Shown here: piece by piece, positions 35,861-43,691 of the stretch
Layout: every line of letters begins with the position of its first letter
Position numbering within the stretch: position 1 is the stretch's first letter
Assembly (NCBI GenBank): GCA_009929695.1
Contig: RZZW01000012.1
Coordinates: forward strand, 1 to 64,000
Length of the DNA stretch: 64,000 nt
Direction: 5' to 3'
DNA from: Clostridia bacterium
Lineage (GTDB): Bacteria > Bacillota > Clostridia > Oscillospirales > Ruminococcaceae
The notes under the pieces: generated by a model
What the model was told of the DNA's origin: nothing
The model's database searches: none
Seen by the model: the letters and a program-made list of their open reading frames with translations, nothing else
Translations under genes and position numbers: made by a program

Positions 35861-36822
35861 TAGTAGGTCTTGGCAGCATGGGCAAGCGCCGCGCGCGCCT
35901 TATTAAGGGCGTTGACGCGGATATAAAAATAAGCGGAGTTGACATGACCGAGGCTCGCCGCAACGAGGCAAGCGCGCTCGGAATAACGGCATACGACAGC
36001 ATTGCCGCTGCGTGCAAGCACCATTTTGACGCGGCGTTTGTGTGCACAGCGCCAATCACGCACGCAAAAATAATCGACGAGCTTTTAGATTATGCGCTGC
36101 CTGTTTTCACCGAATTAAACCTCGTCAGCGACGGCTACGACGCGCTTGTCGCAAAGGCAAAAGCCAAAAACGTCCCGCTATTTTTAAGCAGCACAATGCT
36201 ATACCGCGCCGAGACGCAGTATATTAAAAGGCAGGTCGCCGCGTTCGGCAAGCCTGTAAATTACATCTACCACATCGGTCAATATCTGCCCGACTGGCAC
36301 CCGTGGGAAAATTACAAAAACTTTTTCGTCGGCGACAAACGCACAAGCGGCGTGCGCGAAATTTTCGGCATAGATTTGCCGTGGCTGCTCGATGCTTTCG
36401 GCGACGTGACGCGCGTAACAGCCGAAAAGGATAAATTATCCGATTTGCAGATAGATTACCCCGACACATATTTCGTCACCCTGCGCCACGCAAACGGCAC
36501 TAAGGGCTTTCTTGCGGCGGACGTAGTCAGCCCAAAAGCCGTGCGTAGCTTTGAAGTTTTCGGCGAGGGCTTGCACCTTTTCTGGGAGGGCAATCCGAAA
36601 GCGCTATACAAATATAACGCCGCGACAAAGGAAAAAGAGCCGATAAACGTCTACAAAAGCTTCGAGCATGACGCAAGGTACAGCGACAACATCGTCGAAA
36701 ACGCGTATGTCGACGAGATAACAAACTTTTTCGCCGTGCTAAAGGGCGAGCAAGCGCCGCTTTGGAGCTTTGAAAAGGACAAAAAAGCGATACAGCTCAT
36801 CGAAAAAATAGAGGAGGCGTAA
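35848..36822 (+). CDS. Gfo/Idh/MocA family oxidoreductase 1
   Basis: The start is taken at ATG 35848, seven bases after GGGGG, not at ATG 35842 or further upstream. The 324-residue protein has the Rossmann motif LIVGLGSMGKRR, an APITHAK segment and a typical C-terminal substrate domain. The EKP motif of the family is replaced here by TELN (about residue 85), so the usual catalytic Lys is not visible. Its role is probably NAD-dependent redox at one carbon of a sugar, perhaps epimerisation of the nonulosonate or its precursor. It is paired with a second Gfo/Idh gene 4 bp downstream. Confidence 0.75.
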   Translation: MDILIVGLGSMGKRRARLIKGVDADIKISGVDMTEARRNEASALGITAYDSIAAACKHHFDAAFVCTAPITHAKIIDELLDYALPVFTELNLVSDGYDALVAKAKAKNVPLFLSSTMLYRAETQYIKRQVAAFGKPVNYIYHIGQYLPDWHPWENYKNFFVGDKRTSGVREIFGIDLPWLLDAFGDVTRVTAEKDKLSDLQIDYPDTYFVTLRHANGTKGFLAADVVSPKAVRSFEVFGEGLHLFWEGNPKALYKYNAATKEKEPINVYKSFEHDARYSDNIVENAYVDEITNFFAVLKGEQAPLWSFEKDKKAIQLIEKIEEA

Positions 36823-36826
36823 CGCC

Positions 36827-37756
36827 GTGAACGTGCTTTTTACAGGGCTTGGCAGCATCGGCACGCGCCATTTAAAAAACCTGCACGCCGTCGCGAAAGA
36901 GCTTGGCATCGACATCACCTCCGACGCTCTGCGCTCAAGCAATAGGGAATTGCCCGCCGAAACAAAGGCGCTGATTGCAAATGAATATACGGATTGTAAT
37001 AAGCTTGGACATTACGACGCTGTGTTTATAACAAACCCCACAAGCCTGCATTTTGATACGCTTAAAATGCTGCGCGGCAAAGCGGGCGCGCTGTTTATCG
37101 AAAAGCCGATTTTCGATTTGACGACGTTAAAGCTTGAAGATTGTATAGACGACGGTCAAAAAGCCTACGTCGCCGCGCCCATGCGGTGGTGCGGCACAAT
37201 GCTCGCGCTAAAAGAGCTTATGCCGTCGCTAAAGGTGTATTCCGCGCGCGTTTTGTGCTCTTCATATCTGCCCGATTGGCGGCCAAACGTCGATTACCGC
37301 ACTGTTTATTCCGCCCACAAAAGCATGGGCGGCGGAGTGACTATCGACCTAATTCATGAGTGGGACTATATCGCCGAGCTTTTCGGTACGCCCGAAAAGG
37401 TGTATAATTTCAAGGGAAAATACAGCAATTTAGAGATAGATTCGGACGATTTGTCCATATATATCGCGCGTTTCAAAACGCTTTTGTGCGAGGTGCATCT
37501 CGACTATTTCGGCCGAAAATACCGCCGTAGCATAGAGCTTTTCTGCGAAAATGGAACGGTTACGGCGGATTTTTTTGCGGGGACATTGACGCTTGAAAAC
37601 GGCGAGGTAAAAAGCTTTGCCGAGGACGTAAATGAGCGGTATATGCGCGAAATGCGGTACTTTATAGACTACGCGCAAAACGGCAAAGGCGACAGCGTAA
37701 ACACGCCGAAAACCGCTTTGGAGGTTTTAAAAATCACAGAGGGGGAGCAGCTATGA
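36827..37756 (+). CDS. Gfo/Idh/MocA family oxidoreductase 2
   Basis: The 309-residue protein begins at GTG, nine bases after GAGGAGG. It has the Rossmann motif TGLGSIGTRH, TNPTSLHFD and the canonical catalytic FIEKPI. The C-terminal domain contains GGGVTIDLIHEWDY, with the conserved DxxxHxxD-like stretch. It probably works with the preceding family member on a sugar nucleotide or free nonulosonate. Such genes occur in variable positions of nonulosonate loci, but their reactions are mostly unproven. It overlaps the cytidylyltransferase gene by 4 bp. Confidence 0.8.
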   Translation: MNVLFTGLGSIGTRHLKNLHAVAKELGIDITSDALRSSNRELPAETKALIANEYTDCNKLGHYDAVFITNPTSLHFDTLKMLRGKAGALFIEKPIFDLTTLKLEDCIDDGQKAYVAAPMRWCGTMLALKELMPSLKVYSARVLCSSYLPDWRPNVDYRTVYSAHKSMGGGVTIDLIHEWDYIAELFGTPEKVYNFKGKYSNLEIDSDDLSIYIARFKTLLCEVHLDYFGRKYRRSIELFCENGTVTADFFAGTLTLENGEVKSFAEDVNERYMREMRYFIDYAQNGKGDSVNTPKTALEVLKITEGEQL

Positions 37757-38514
37757 AAAAAGTGCTCATCACAATTTGCGGACGCGCTGGCAGCAAGGGC
37801 TTTCACAACAAAAATCTAAAAATATTCGACGGCGCGCCGCTTTGCTATTACACACTTTCAGCCGCCAAAATTTTTATCGAAAGCCGCAAGGATTTAAGCG
37901 TCGATATCGCGCTCAATACAGATTCCGAGCCATTAAAAGAGCTTGTCCTCGCAAAATATCCCGAGGTTGAATACGTCGCGCGCCCCGAGGAGCTTTGCGG
38001 CGATATAGTGCCGAAAATGGCTGTTTTCCAGCAGACCTTAGCCGAAATGGAAAAGCGCAAGGGCGAAAAATACGACTATTTAATCGACCTCGACATCACA
38101 AGCCCCATGCGCCGCGCAAACGACGTCGCGGGCGCGTTTGCCACAAAGGAGCAGCGCGAGGACGTCGACCTCATTTTCAGCGTGACGGACGCACGCCGAA
38201 ATCCGTGGTTTAATCAGCTTAAGGTTGTTGACGACCACGTCGAAAAGGTAATAGAAAGCGGCTTCACAGCGCGTCAGCAAGCGCCCGAGGTGTACGACAT
38301 CAACGCGTCGATATACGTTTTCAGACGCGACTTCCTCGCTGAAAACAAAACGGGCATTTTGTGGGACGGCAAATGCGGCATGTACAAAATGTTCGACACC
38401 GGCATCATCGACATCGACTCTGAGGAGGACTACCTTCTCATGGAGGCGATAGCACATTATTTATATAGCTCAAACCCCGATTTTGCGGCTGTAAAAAACA
38501 ATATCAGGGCGTGA
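37753..38514 (+). CDS. legF: CMP-nonulosonate cytidylyltransferase (NeuA/LegF family)
   Basis: The 253-residue protein activates a nonulosonic acid as its CMP derivative. Family motifs are CGRAGSKGFHNKNL for CTP binding, IALNTDSEP, ARPEELCGD, LDITSPMR and INASIYVFRRD. It is the last gene of the co-directional legionaminate operon and starts in an ATGA overlap with the oxidoreductase gene. LegF, NeuA and PseF share these motifs; context favours CMP-legionaminate. A family B hairpin follows the stop codon. Confidence 0.87.
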   Translation: MKKVLITICGRAGSKGFHNKNLKIFDGAPLCYYTLSAAKIFIESRKDLSVDIALNTDSEPLKELVLAKYPEVEYVARPEELCGDIVPKMAVFQQTLAEMEKRKGEKYDYLIDLDITSPMRRANDVAGAFATKEQREDVDLIFSVTDARRNPWFNQLKVVDDHVEKVIESGFTARQQAPEVYDINASIYVFRRDFLAENKTGILWDGKCGMYKMFDTGIIDIDSEEDYLLMEAIAHYLYSSNPDFAAVKNNIRA

Positions 38515-38540
38515 GCGTGCTTTTTGACAAACTTACAAAT

Positions 38541-38622
38541 TGTCATTCTGAAGAGCGAAGCGACGAAGAATCTTAAAACCTAGGTGATGCGAAAAAGATT
38601 CTTCGCTTCTCTCAGAATGACA
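38541..38622. repeat. Family B hairpin (GTCATTCTGA type)
   Basis: TGTCATTCTGAAGAGCGAAG and its near complement ending CTCAGAATGACA surround AAGAATCTT/AAGATTCTT. Similar hairpins sit inside family A copies 8 and 10. Confidence 0.9.
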
Positions 38623-38643
38623 ACGCGGCTTTGAGGAGGAAAA

Positions 38644-39417
38644 ATGTTCACCGAAATTGAAAAACACGAGATACAGTGCCCAAAACGCTATCTCGAATAC
38701 ACAGAGAACGAGTATTTTCGCGCACTGCGTGATAAGGAAAATCCAAACTGCCACGAGGCAAATTACGCCGTCATAAAAAACCTTGAATGCGCCGAATCAA
38801 CAATGATGCGAGTCGAGCTTTTTTATGCAGGGCTACCTATTGTCCCGAAATTTTTGTATCAGCCCGACATGGTTCCCCTGCCTGTTTTGCGCCCGTTTTT
38901 GGAAAATCACGGCTACGTCGTCAAAAAATTTCACACGACGCGCATGCTTTTGACAGCAAAGCCAAGCCCGCTTTTACTTATGAGCCGCTGCGGCGTGCAG
39001 TGTCGCACAATGGGCCTTACAGACACCGAGCGCATCGCGATAAACATAAGCTTTGGCGACAACGGCGAGGGCCTAAGCCTAATCGAGCACCGAATGGCGG
39101 CTGGCGCGAGAGTGTTTGTGCTGTACACAGACGACGGCTTGCCGGTAAGCTACTGCCTCGGCGAGGGCTACGGCACATCGTTTGAAATCGCGAATGTGTA
39201 CACTTTAAAAGATTTTCGCCGACGCGGATATGCCGCAAAAGCCGTCACACAAGCGGTAAAATACGCGCTTGACATCGGCTACACGGACATCTTCCTAAAC
39301 GCCGCAAGCTCCACCTCCCAAAAGCTTTTCACCGAAATGGGCTTCACCGGAGAACTAGTAGAACGCTTCTGGGCCTTCAAAGACGAGCTGCCACAGTGGA
39401 TGATGACACTTAAATAA
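38644..39417 (+). CDS. GNAT-family acetyltransferase
   Basis: The 257-residue protein has an N-terminal domain of about 120 residues without a recognised family and a C-terminal GNAT (FR47-like) fold. The acetyl-CoA loop is RRRGYAAKAVTQAVKYA, and the ending NAASSTSQKLFTEMGFTG is typical. It could acetylate an amino sugar of the legionaminate pathway, where an N-acetyltransferase (LegH) is otherwise missing from this locus. It is separated from legF by a hairpin and may equally be unrelated. GAGGAGG precedes ATG. Confidence 0.7.
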   Translation: MFTEIEKHEIQCPKRYLEYTENEYFRALRDKENPNCHEANYAVIKNLECAESTMMRVELFYAGLPIVPKFLYQPDMVPLPVLRPFLENHGYVVKKFHTTRMLLTAKPSPLLLMSRCGVQCRTMGLTDTERIAINISFGDNGEGLSLIEHRMAAGARVFVLYTDDGLPVSYCLGEGYGTSFEIANVYTLKDFRRRGYAAKAVTQAVKYALDIGYTDIFLNAASSTSQKLFTEMGFTGELVERFWAFKDELPQWMMTLK

Positions 39418-39510
39418 GAGAAGAAATAAGAGAGAAGAAAGAAGAGTTAAAATGTGACGCCCGCAGGCGTCACTCCTTACTTTTTCTTTCTTCTCTCTTC
39501 TTTTTTTCTT
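39418..39510. repeat. Family A palindromic element, copy 5
   Basis: The purine arm starts directly after the GNAT stop codon, then GTGACGCCCGCAGGCGTCAC and a pyrimidine arm. Confidence 0.85.
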
Positions 39511-39522
39511 TATAGAAATGTC

Positions 39523-39551
39523 TTGCATTTCATGAAAATATATGCTATGAT
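39523..39551 (+). promoter_or_regulatory. Promoter of rplU-rpmA
   Basis: TTGCAT (39523-39528), a 17-bp spacer and TATGAT (39546-39551) with an extended TG. Confidence 0.75.
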
Positions 39552-39554
39552 ATT

Positions 39555-39630
39555 AAAGCCGCATGGTTCGGGCTTTTTTAAGTGGCAGCTTGCTGTCCGC
39601 CTACTTGTCCAGCGAGACTTATAATAATGA
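39555..39630 (+). ncRNA. Candidate L21 leader RNA
   Basis: The leader between promoter and rplU folds into AAGCC/GGCTT followed by six T, a terminator-like first hairpin. A second structure follows, AAGTGG/CCTACTT around GGCAGC/GCTGTC. Ribosomal-protein L21 leaders of Firmicutes lie in this position and are thought to mediate feedback by L21. I base this on position and fold only. Confidence 0.5.
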
Positions 39631-39639
39631 GGGTAAAAA

Positions 39640-39951
39640 ATGTACGCAGTTATCGTAACAGGCGGTAAGCAGTACCGCGTTGAAAAAGGCGACGTAGTTT
39701 TCGTTGAGAAGCTCGAAGTCGAGGCAGACAGCACCTATACTTTCGACACTGTTCTTGCAGTGGGCGAAGAAGGCAGCGTCAAGGTTGGCACTCCTACAGT
39801 TGCAGGCGCAACAGTAGAGGGCAAAGTCATCAAAAACGGCAAGGGTAAGAAGCTCAATATCATTACCTATCGCGCCAAAAAAGGCAGCGCACGCCGCATG
39901 GGTCACCGCCAGCCGTATACAAAAATCGAAATCACAGACATCAAAGGTTAA
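39640..39951 (+). CDS. rplU: 50S ribosomal protein L21
   Basis: The 103-residue protein shows the L21 signature: MYAVIVTGGKQYRVEKGDVV at the start and the basic RAKKGSARRMGHRQPYTKI near the end. It binds 23S rRNA with L20. The SD GAGGG precedes ATG. The usual Firmicutes gene for the Prp protease between L21 and L27 is absent; only 16 bp separate the two. Confidence 0.97.
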   Translation: MYAVIVTGGKQYRVEKGDVVFVEKLEVEADSTYTFDTVLAVGEEGSVKVGTPTVAGATVEGKVIKNGKGKKLNIITYRAKKGSARRMGHRQPYTKIEITDIKG

Positions 39952-39967
39952 TAGGAGGGTATAAATA

Positions 39968-40219
39968 ATGGCACATAAAAAAGGTGTAGGTTCTACCAAA
40001 AACGGGCGCGACTCCGAGTCTAAGCGTCTCGGCGTAAAGCGTGCAGACGGTCAGTTTGTACTCGCCGGTAATATTCTTGTTCGTCAGCGTGGCACACATA
40101 TCCATCCGGGTAACAATGTTGGACGCGGCAGCGACGACACTTTGTTTGCACTTTGCGACGGAAAAGTCTCTTTTGAGCGCGTAGGTCGCGACCGCAAGCA
40201 GGTCAGCATTAAAAACTAA
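39968..40219 (+). CDS. rpmA: 50S ribosomal protein L27
   Basis: The 83-residue protein starts [20 protein letters not shown], so the flexible N terminus that reaches the peptidyl-transferase centre is encoded in mature form. An in-frame TAA lies two codons upstream and AGGAGGG precedes ATG, so the N-terminal extension that Prp removes in many Firmicutes is truly missing here. A terminator follows the gene. Confidence 0.97.
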   Translation: MAHKKGVGSTKNGRDSESKRLGVKRADGQFVLAGNILVRQRGTHIHPGNNVGRGSDDTLFALCDGKVSFERVGRDRKQVSIKN

Positions 40220-40227
40220 CTTTTTAA

Positions 40228-40260
40228 GCCCGAGCTGCAAATGCTCGGGCGTTTTTGTTT
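40228..40260 (+). terminator. Terminator after rpmA
   Basis: GCCCGAGC (40228-40235) pairs perfectly with GCTCGGGC (40243-40250), followed by GTTTTTGTTT. Confidence 0.85.
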
Positions 40261-40294
40261 TCATGCGATTTTTGTCGCAGAACGGAGATATCAA

Positions 40295-41566
40295 ATGTTT
40301 ATTGATACCGCAAAAATTTCTATACGCGCAGGCAACGGCGGCGACGGCGCAGTCTCGTTTCACCGCGAAAAATATGTCGCGGCGGGCGGCCCCGACGGCG
40401 GAGACGGCGGCAAGGGCGGCGACGTTATTTTCATAGCGTCTGACAACCTCTCAACGCTTATGGACTTTCGATATAAGCGTAAATATGCAGCGCAGCCGGG
40501 CGAAAACGGCGGCGCGGCTAAATGCTCAGGCAGAAAAGCTCCGGATCTTGTCATAAAGGTTCCCCGCGGCACTGTCGTTCGCGACGCGCAGAGCGGGCTT
40601 GTTATAGCCGACGTTTCAGGCGACGAGCAATATGTCGTCGCAAAGGGTGGCAAGGGCGGCTGGGGCAACTCCCATTTCGCAACGCCGACGCGCCAAATTC
40701 CAAAATTCGCACGCCCCGGTCAAGAGGGCGAGAGCCTTGACATCCGCCTTGAATTAAAGCTGATCGCGGACGTGGGCTTAATCGGCTTTCCAAACGTCGG
40801 CAAAAGCACAATTATATCCGTAATCAGCGCCGCAAAGCCGAAAATTGCAAATTACCACTTCACAACCTTGTCGCCTGTGCTCGGCGTTGTCAGCGTGGGG
40901 CACGAGGCAAGCTTTGTGTGCGCCGATATTCCGGGCTTGATCGAGGGCGCGTCGGACGGCGTCGGGCTTGGCCACGACTTTTTGCGCCATGTCGACCGCT
41001 GCCGCCTTTTGCTGCACGTCGTCGATGTTTCAGAGTGCGAGGGTCGCGTGGCGATAGATGATTTTAAGAAGATAAACGAGGAGCTTTTGCGCTTTTCGCC
41101 GCAGCTTGCCGAGCGCCCGCAGATAGTTCTCGGCAACAAATGCGACATAGCAACCGACGAGCAAATCGCCGCGTTTAAGGCGTATATCGAGGGCGAGGGG
41201 CTTGTGTTTATGCCTGTTTCCGCCGCTACAAGGCAGGGGCTTGACAAGCTGCCCGCGATTGTTTACGACCGCCTTTTGCAGCTTCCGCCCGTCGTTATGT
41301 ACGAGCCTGAATATATCCGCCCAGAGCCTACGGCAAAGGATAACCGCGCGTTTGAAATTACTGTCGACGAGGACGGCGCGTTCAACATCGAGTCGAAATA
41401 TCTCGAAAAAATCCTCATGGGCAGCGACGTGGACGACTACGAAAGCCTGCAGTATTTTCAGCGTCAGCTCACCGAAAGCGGCGTGATTGACAAGCTTTTA
41501 GAGCTTGGCGTAAAGGAAAACGACACCATTCGCATAGGCGATTTTGAGTTTGATTATATTTTTTAA
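40295..41566 (+). CDS. obg: GTPase Obg/CgtA
   Basis: The start ATG 40295 follows GGAG by eight bases. The 423-residue protein has the glycine-rich Obg fold (about 1-158, with GNGGDGAVSFHREK and GGDGGKGGDV), a GTPase domain (GFPNVGKST, TTLSP, DIPGLIEGAS, NKCD) and a C-terminal OCT domain (about 340-423). Obg acts in late 50S assembly and stress or sporulation control. Position after rplU-rpmA is standard for Firmicutes. It is 11 bp from mrnC and probably co-transcribed with it. Confidence 0.95.
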   Translation: MFIDTAKISIRAGNGGDGAVSFHREKYVAAGGPDGGDGGKGGDVIFIASDNLSTLMDFRYKRKYAAQPGENGGAAKCSGRKAPDLVIKVPRGTVVRDAQSGLVIADVSGDEQYVVAKGGKGGWGNSHFATPTRQIPKFARPGQEGESLDIRLELKLIADVGLIGFPNVGKSTIISVISAAKPKIANYHFTTLSPVLGVVSVGHEASFVCADIPGLIEGASDGVGLGHDFLRHVDRCRLLLHVVDVSECEGRVAIDDFKKINEELLRFSPQLAERPQIVLGNKCDIATDEQIAAFKAYIEGEGLVFMPVSAATRQGLDKLPAIVYDRLLQLPPVVMYEPEYIRPEPTAKDNRAFEITVDEDGAFNIESKYLEKILMGSDVDDYESLQYFQRQLTESGVIDKLLELGVKENDTIRIGDFEFDYIF

Positions 41567-41577
41567 GAGGTGACGGC

Positions 41578-41991
41578 GTGCTGTTTACATCTGAAAGTCA
41601 AATTGATATCCATGAGCAGTCTCCGATAGCGCTCGCGTTTGTGGGCGACGGAGTGTTTGAAATGCTAGTCCGCGCACGGCTTGTCGAGCGCACGCGGCTC
41701 GTGCCAAATCAGCTTCATTCCCACGCCGTGCGCCTTGTCAGCGCAAAAGGGCAGGCAAAGGCGGTGGAGCTTGTTTTGCCGATGCTCACAGAAAAAGAGA
41801 GCGACGTTTTGCGCCGCGGCAAAAATTCCACAAAAGCGACAGTGGCAAAACACGCCACCCCGCAGGAATACCGCGCCTCAACCGGCCTCGAAGCCCTATT
41901 TGGATGGCTCTATCTGCAAAATGAAAACGACAGAATAGAAGAGCTGTTTGACGTTATTTGGCAAGGCATCTATATAAATAATGAAGAATAA
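41578..41991 (+). CDS. mrnC: Mini-ribonuclease III
   Basis: The 137-residue protein is an RNase III catalytic domain without the double-stranded-RNA-binding domain. FVGDGVFEMLVRARLV carries the first acidic metal ligand and TGLEALFGWLYLQ the second. In Bacillus it matures 23S rRNA ends. GTG is the start, preceded by GAGGTGA. It is usually next to cysS in other Firmicutes; here it follows obg. Family A copy 6 starts at its stop codon. Confidence 0.88.
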   Translation: MLFTSESQIDIHEQSPIALAFVGDGVFEMLVRARLVERTRLVPNQLHSHAVRLVSAKGQAKAVELVLPMLTEKESDVLRRGKNSTKATVAKHATPQEYRASTGLEALFGWLYLQNENDRIEELFDVIWQGIYINNEE

Positions 41992-42070
41992 AGAAGAAAG
42001 AAAAATGAAGGAGTGATGCCCGCAGGCATCACATTTTAACTTTTCTTTTTTCTATCTTATTTCTTATTTC
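41992..42070. repeat. Family A palindromic element, copy 6
   Basis: The purine arm begins at the mrnC stop. The core is GTGATGCCCGCAGGCATCAC with a pyrimidine arm ending next to the terminator of the 31-codon gene. Confidence 0.83.
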
Positions 42071-42107
42071 AAAAAGAGGGACTGCCGCAATTCGCTTGCA
42101 GCAGTCC
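42071..42107 (-). terminator. Terminator of the 31-codon gene
   Basis: On the minus strand GGACTGCTGCAA pairs with TTGCGGCAGTCC around GCGAA, followed by CTCTTTTTG. Confidence 0.85.
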
Positions 42108-42115
42108 GTGTTTGA

Positions 42116-42211
42116 TTATTTACTGTTTTTGCTTGTTGTGGAGTTCGTGCTGTTTTTGCTGTTTGAAGAATTTGTGCTGTTCTTAGACTGACGTGAATTT
42201 TGTGTTGCCAT
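42116..42211 (-). CDS. 31-residue Asn/Ser/Thr/Lys-rich peptide gene
   Basis: I do not recognise a family. ATG 42211 is preceded nine bases upstream by a near-perfect SD (GGGAGGT, 42221-42227), the frame ends with TAA at 42116, and a strong terminator starts 8 bp later. The product starts MATQNSRQSKNSTNSSNSKN and continues with three more NS/TS/KN units. It has no hydrophobic residue after Met and Ala, no Cys and no acidic residue, so it is very polar, basic and presumably unfolded. It diverges from the rRNA methyltransferase gene. A nucleic-acid or spore-associated role would be a guess. Confidence 0.75.
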   Translation of the reverse strand: MATQNSRQSKNSTNSSNSKNSTNSTTSKNSK

Positions 42212-42281
42212 AATTTCTTCACCTCCCTTGCAAAAGTATTATTTGCAGACAAATCGGAATTATGAGAGGAATTTTCAATAA

Positions 42282-43637
42282 ATGCAATATTTTGAAGAGC
42301 GCGAAAGAAAAATTCTCGCAGAAAATTACGACGCTTTTTATAACGCGCCCGCCGAAATCTGCCGCGGCATAACCGTAAACGCGCTTCGCTGCACGCCCGA
42401 GAGCTTTTTTGATAAATCGCCGTTCGCCATATCGCCATCGCCATTTTGCAAGGCGGCATTTAAGGTTGACGATGCAGATGCGCGGCTCGGCATTTCGCCG
42501 TATCATCATGCGGGCGTTTATTACGTGCAAGAGCCGAGCGCGGGGGCGGCGGCTGATTTGCTTAATGTCAAGCCGAACGACACAGTGCTCGATATGTGCG
42601 CAGCGCCCGGCGGAAAAACAAGCCGTCTCGCGGCGCTGATGCAGGGGCAGGGGCTTTTGATTGCAAACGAATATGTCGCCGCGCGCGCGACACTGCTCAA
42701 AAATAATTTGGAGCGCATAGGCGTGACGAACGCCGTCGTTTTAAACGAGGACACCTCGCGCATTGCAAAGGTGCTGCCGCAGTTTTTCAATAAAATTTTG
42801 CTCGACGCGCCGTGCTCGGGCGAGGGAATGTTCCGCAAAGAGCCGCAGGCCGTCATGCAGCACAGCGAAGCGCTCGTAAAGCAGTGCGCCGCTCTCGGCT
42901 CTCAGCTTCTCGACAACGCAGCCGCGTGCCTTGCTGATGGCGGAGACTTGCTCTACTCCACCTGCACATTCGCGCCAGACGAGGACGAGGCGCAAATTGG
43001 CGCGTTTTTGGCGCGGCACAGTGATTTTGAGCTTGTAAAAATTGACGTTCCATATGGGAGCCAAGGCGAAAAGGCTCGCGCGGGCGAGTGGAGTTACAAC
43101 GCCGAATATACGCGCCGCATATATCCCTGCCACGGCGGCGAGGGTCATTTTATGGCGCTTTTGCATAAAAAAGGCGAATATATTTGTCAAAATGCACAGC
43201 TAAAGCCGCTTCGCATAAAGCAAAATTCAGCGATGCAAGCGTGTGCGGATTTTCTTAAAGCGTACTTTCCAAGCCTCGCCGCGCATATATTGCAAAATGT
43301 GGGTCAAAACGTTTACATATTGCCGCAAACGCTGCCGCCGCTTGAAAAGCTGCACGTCATATGCGCGGGCGTGCTTGCGGGAGAGTGTGTAAAAAACCGT
43401 TTTGAGCCGTCGCACGCGCTTTTTATGACGTATGGCGCGCAGTGCCGAAATAAAGAAAATATTGACATTTCCGATGATCGCGCAATGAAATGGCTGCACG
43501 GTGAGGAAATTGACGCAAAAACAGCTCAAAACGGCTACTGCGCAGTGCTCATCGACGGCTTTCCCGCGGGGTTTGGTAAGCAGAGCGGCGGAAAAATAAA
43601 AAATCGTTATCCCAAAGGGCTTCGCAATTTGAAATAA
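42282..43637 (+). CDS. 16S rRNA m5C methyltransferase, RsmF/NOL1-NOP2-Sun family
   Basis: The 451-residue protein has the Rossmann methyltransferase core with VLDMCAAPGGKT for SAM, the catalytic motif IV DAPCSGEGMF and motif VI STCTFAPDEDE with the second Cys. A C-terminal RsmF-type extension of about 160 residues follows (residues about 295-451, including LIDGFPAGFGKQ). It likely methylates C5 of a 16S rRNA cytidine. AGAGGA precedes ATG. Its 3' end contains the -35 of the following yebC promoter. Confidence 0.85.
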   Translation: MQYFEERERKILAENYDAFYNAPAEICRGITVNALRCTPESFFDKSPFAISPSPFCKAAFKVDDADARLGISPYHHAGVYYVQEPSAGAAADLLNVKPNDTVLDMCAAPGGKTSRLAALMQGQGLLIANEYVAARATLLKNNLERIGVTNAVVLNEDTSRIAKVLPQFFNKILLDAPCSGEGMFRKEPQAVMQHSEALVKQCAALGSQLLDNAAACLADGGDLLYSTCTFAPDEDEAQIGAFLARHSDFELVKIDVPYGSQGEKARAGEWSYNAEYTRRIYPCHGGEGHFMALLHKKGEYICQNAQLKPLRIKQNSAMQACADFLKAYFPSLAAHILQNVGQNVYILPQTLPPLEKLHVICAGVLAGECVKNRFEPSHALFMTYGAQCRNKENIDISDDRAMKWLHGEEIDAKTAQNGYCAVLIDGFPAGFGKQSGGKIKNRYPKGLRNLK

Positions 43638-43657
43638 ATTCTTTGTTGTGATATAAT
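43629..43657 (+). promoter_or_regulatory. Promoter of the yebC gene
   Basis: TTGAAA (43629-43634), a 17-bp spacer and TATAAT (43652-43657). The -35 overlaps the upstream gene end. Confidence 0.8.
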
Positions 43658-43691
43658 AGTTTAGATATAAAAATGTTTAGGGGGTCCCCAT

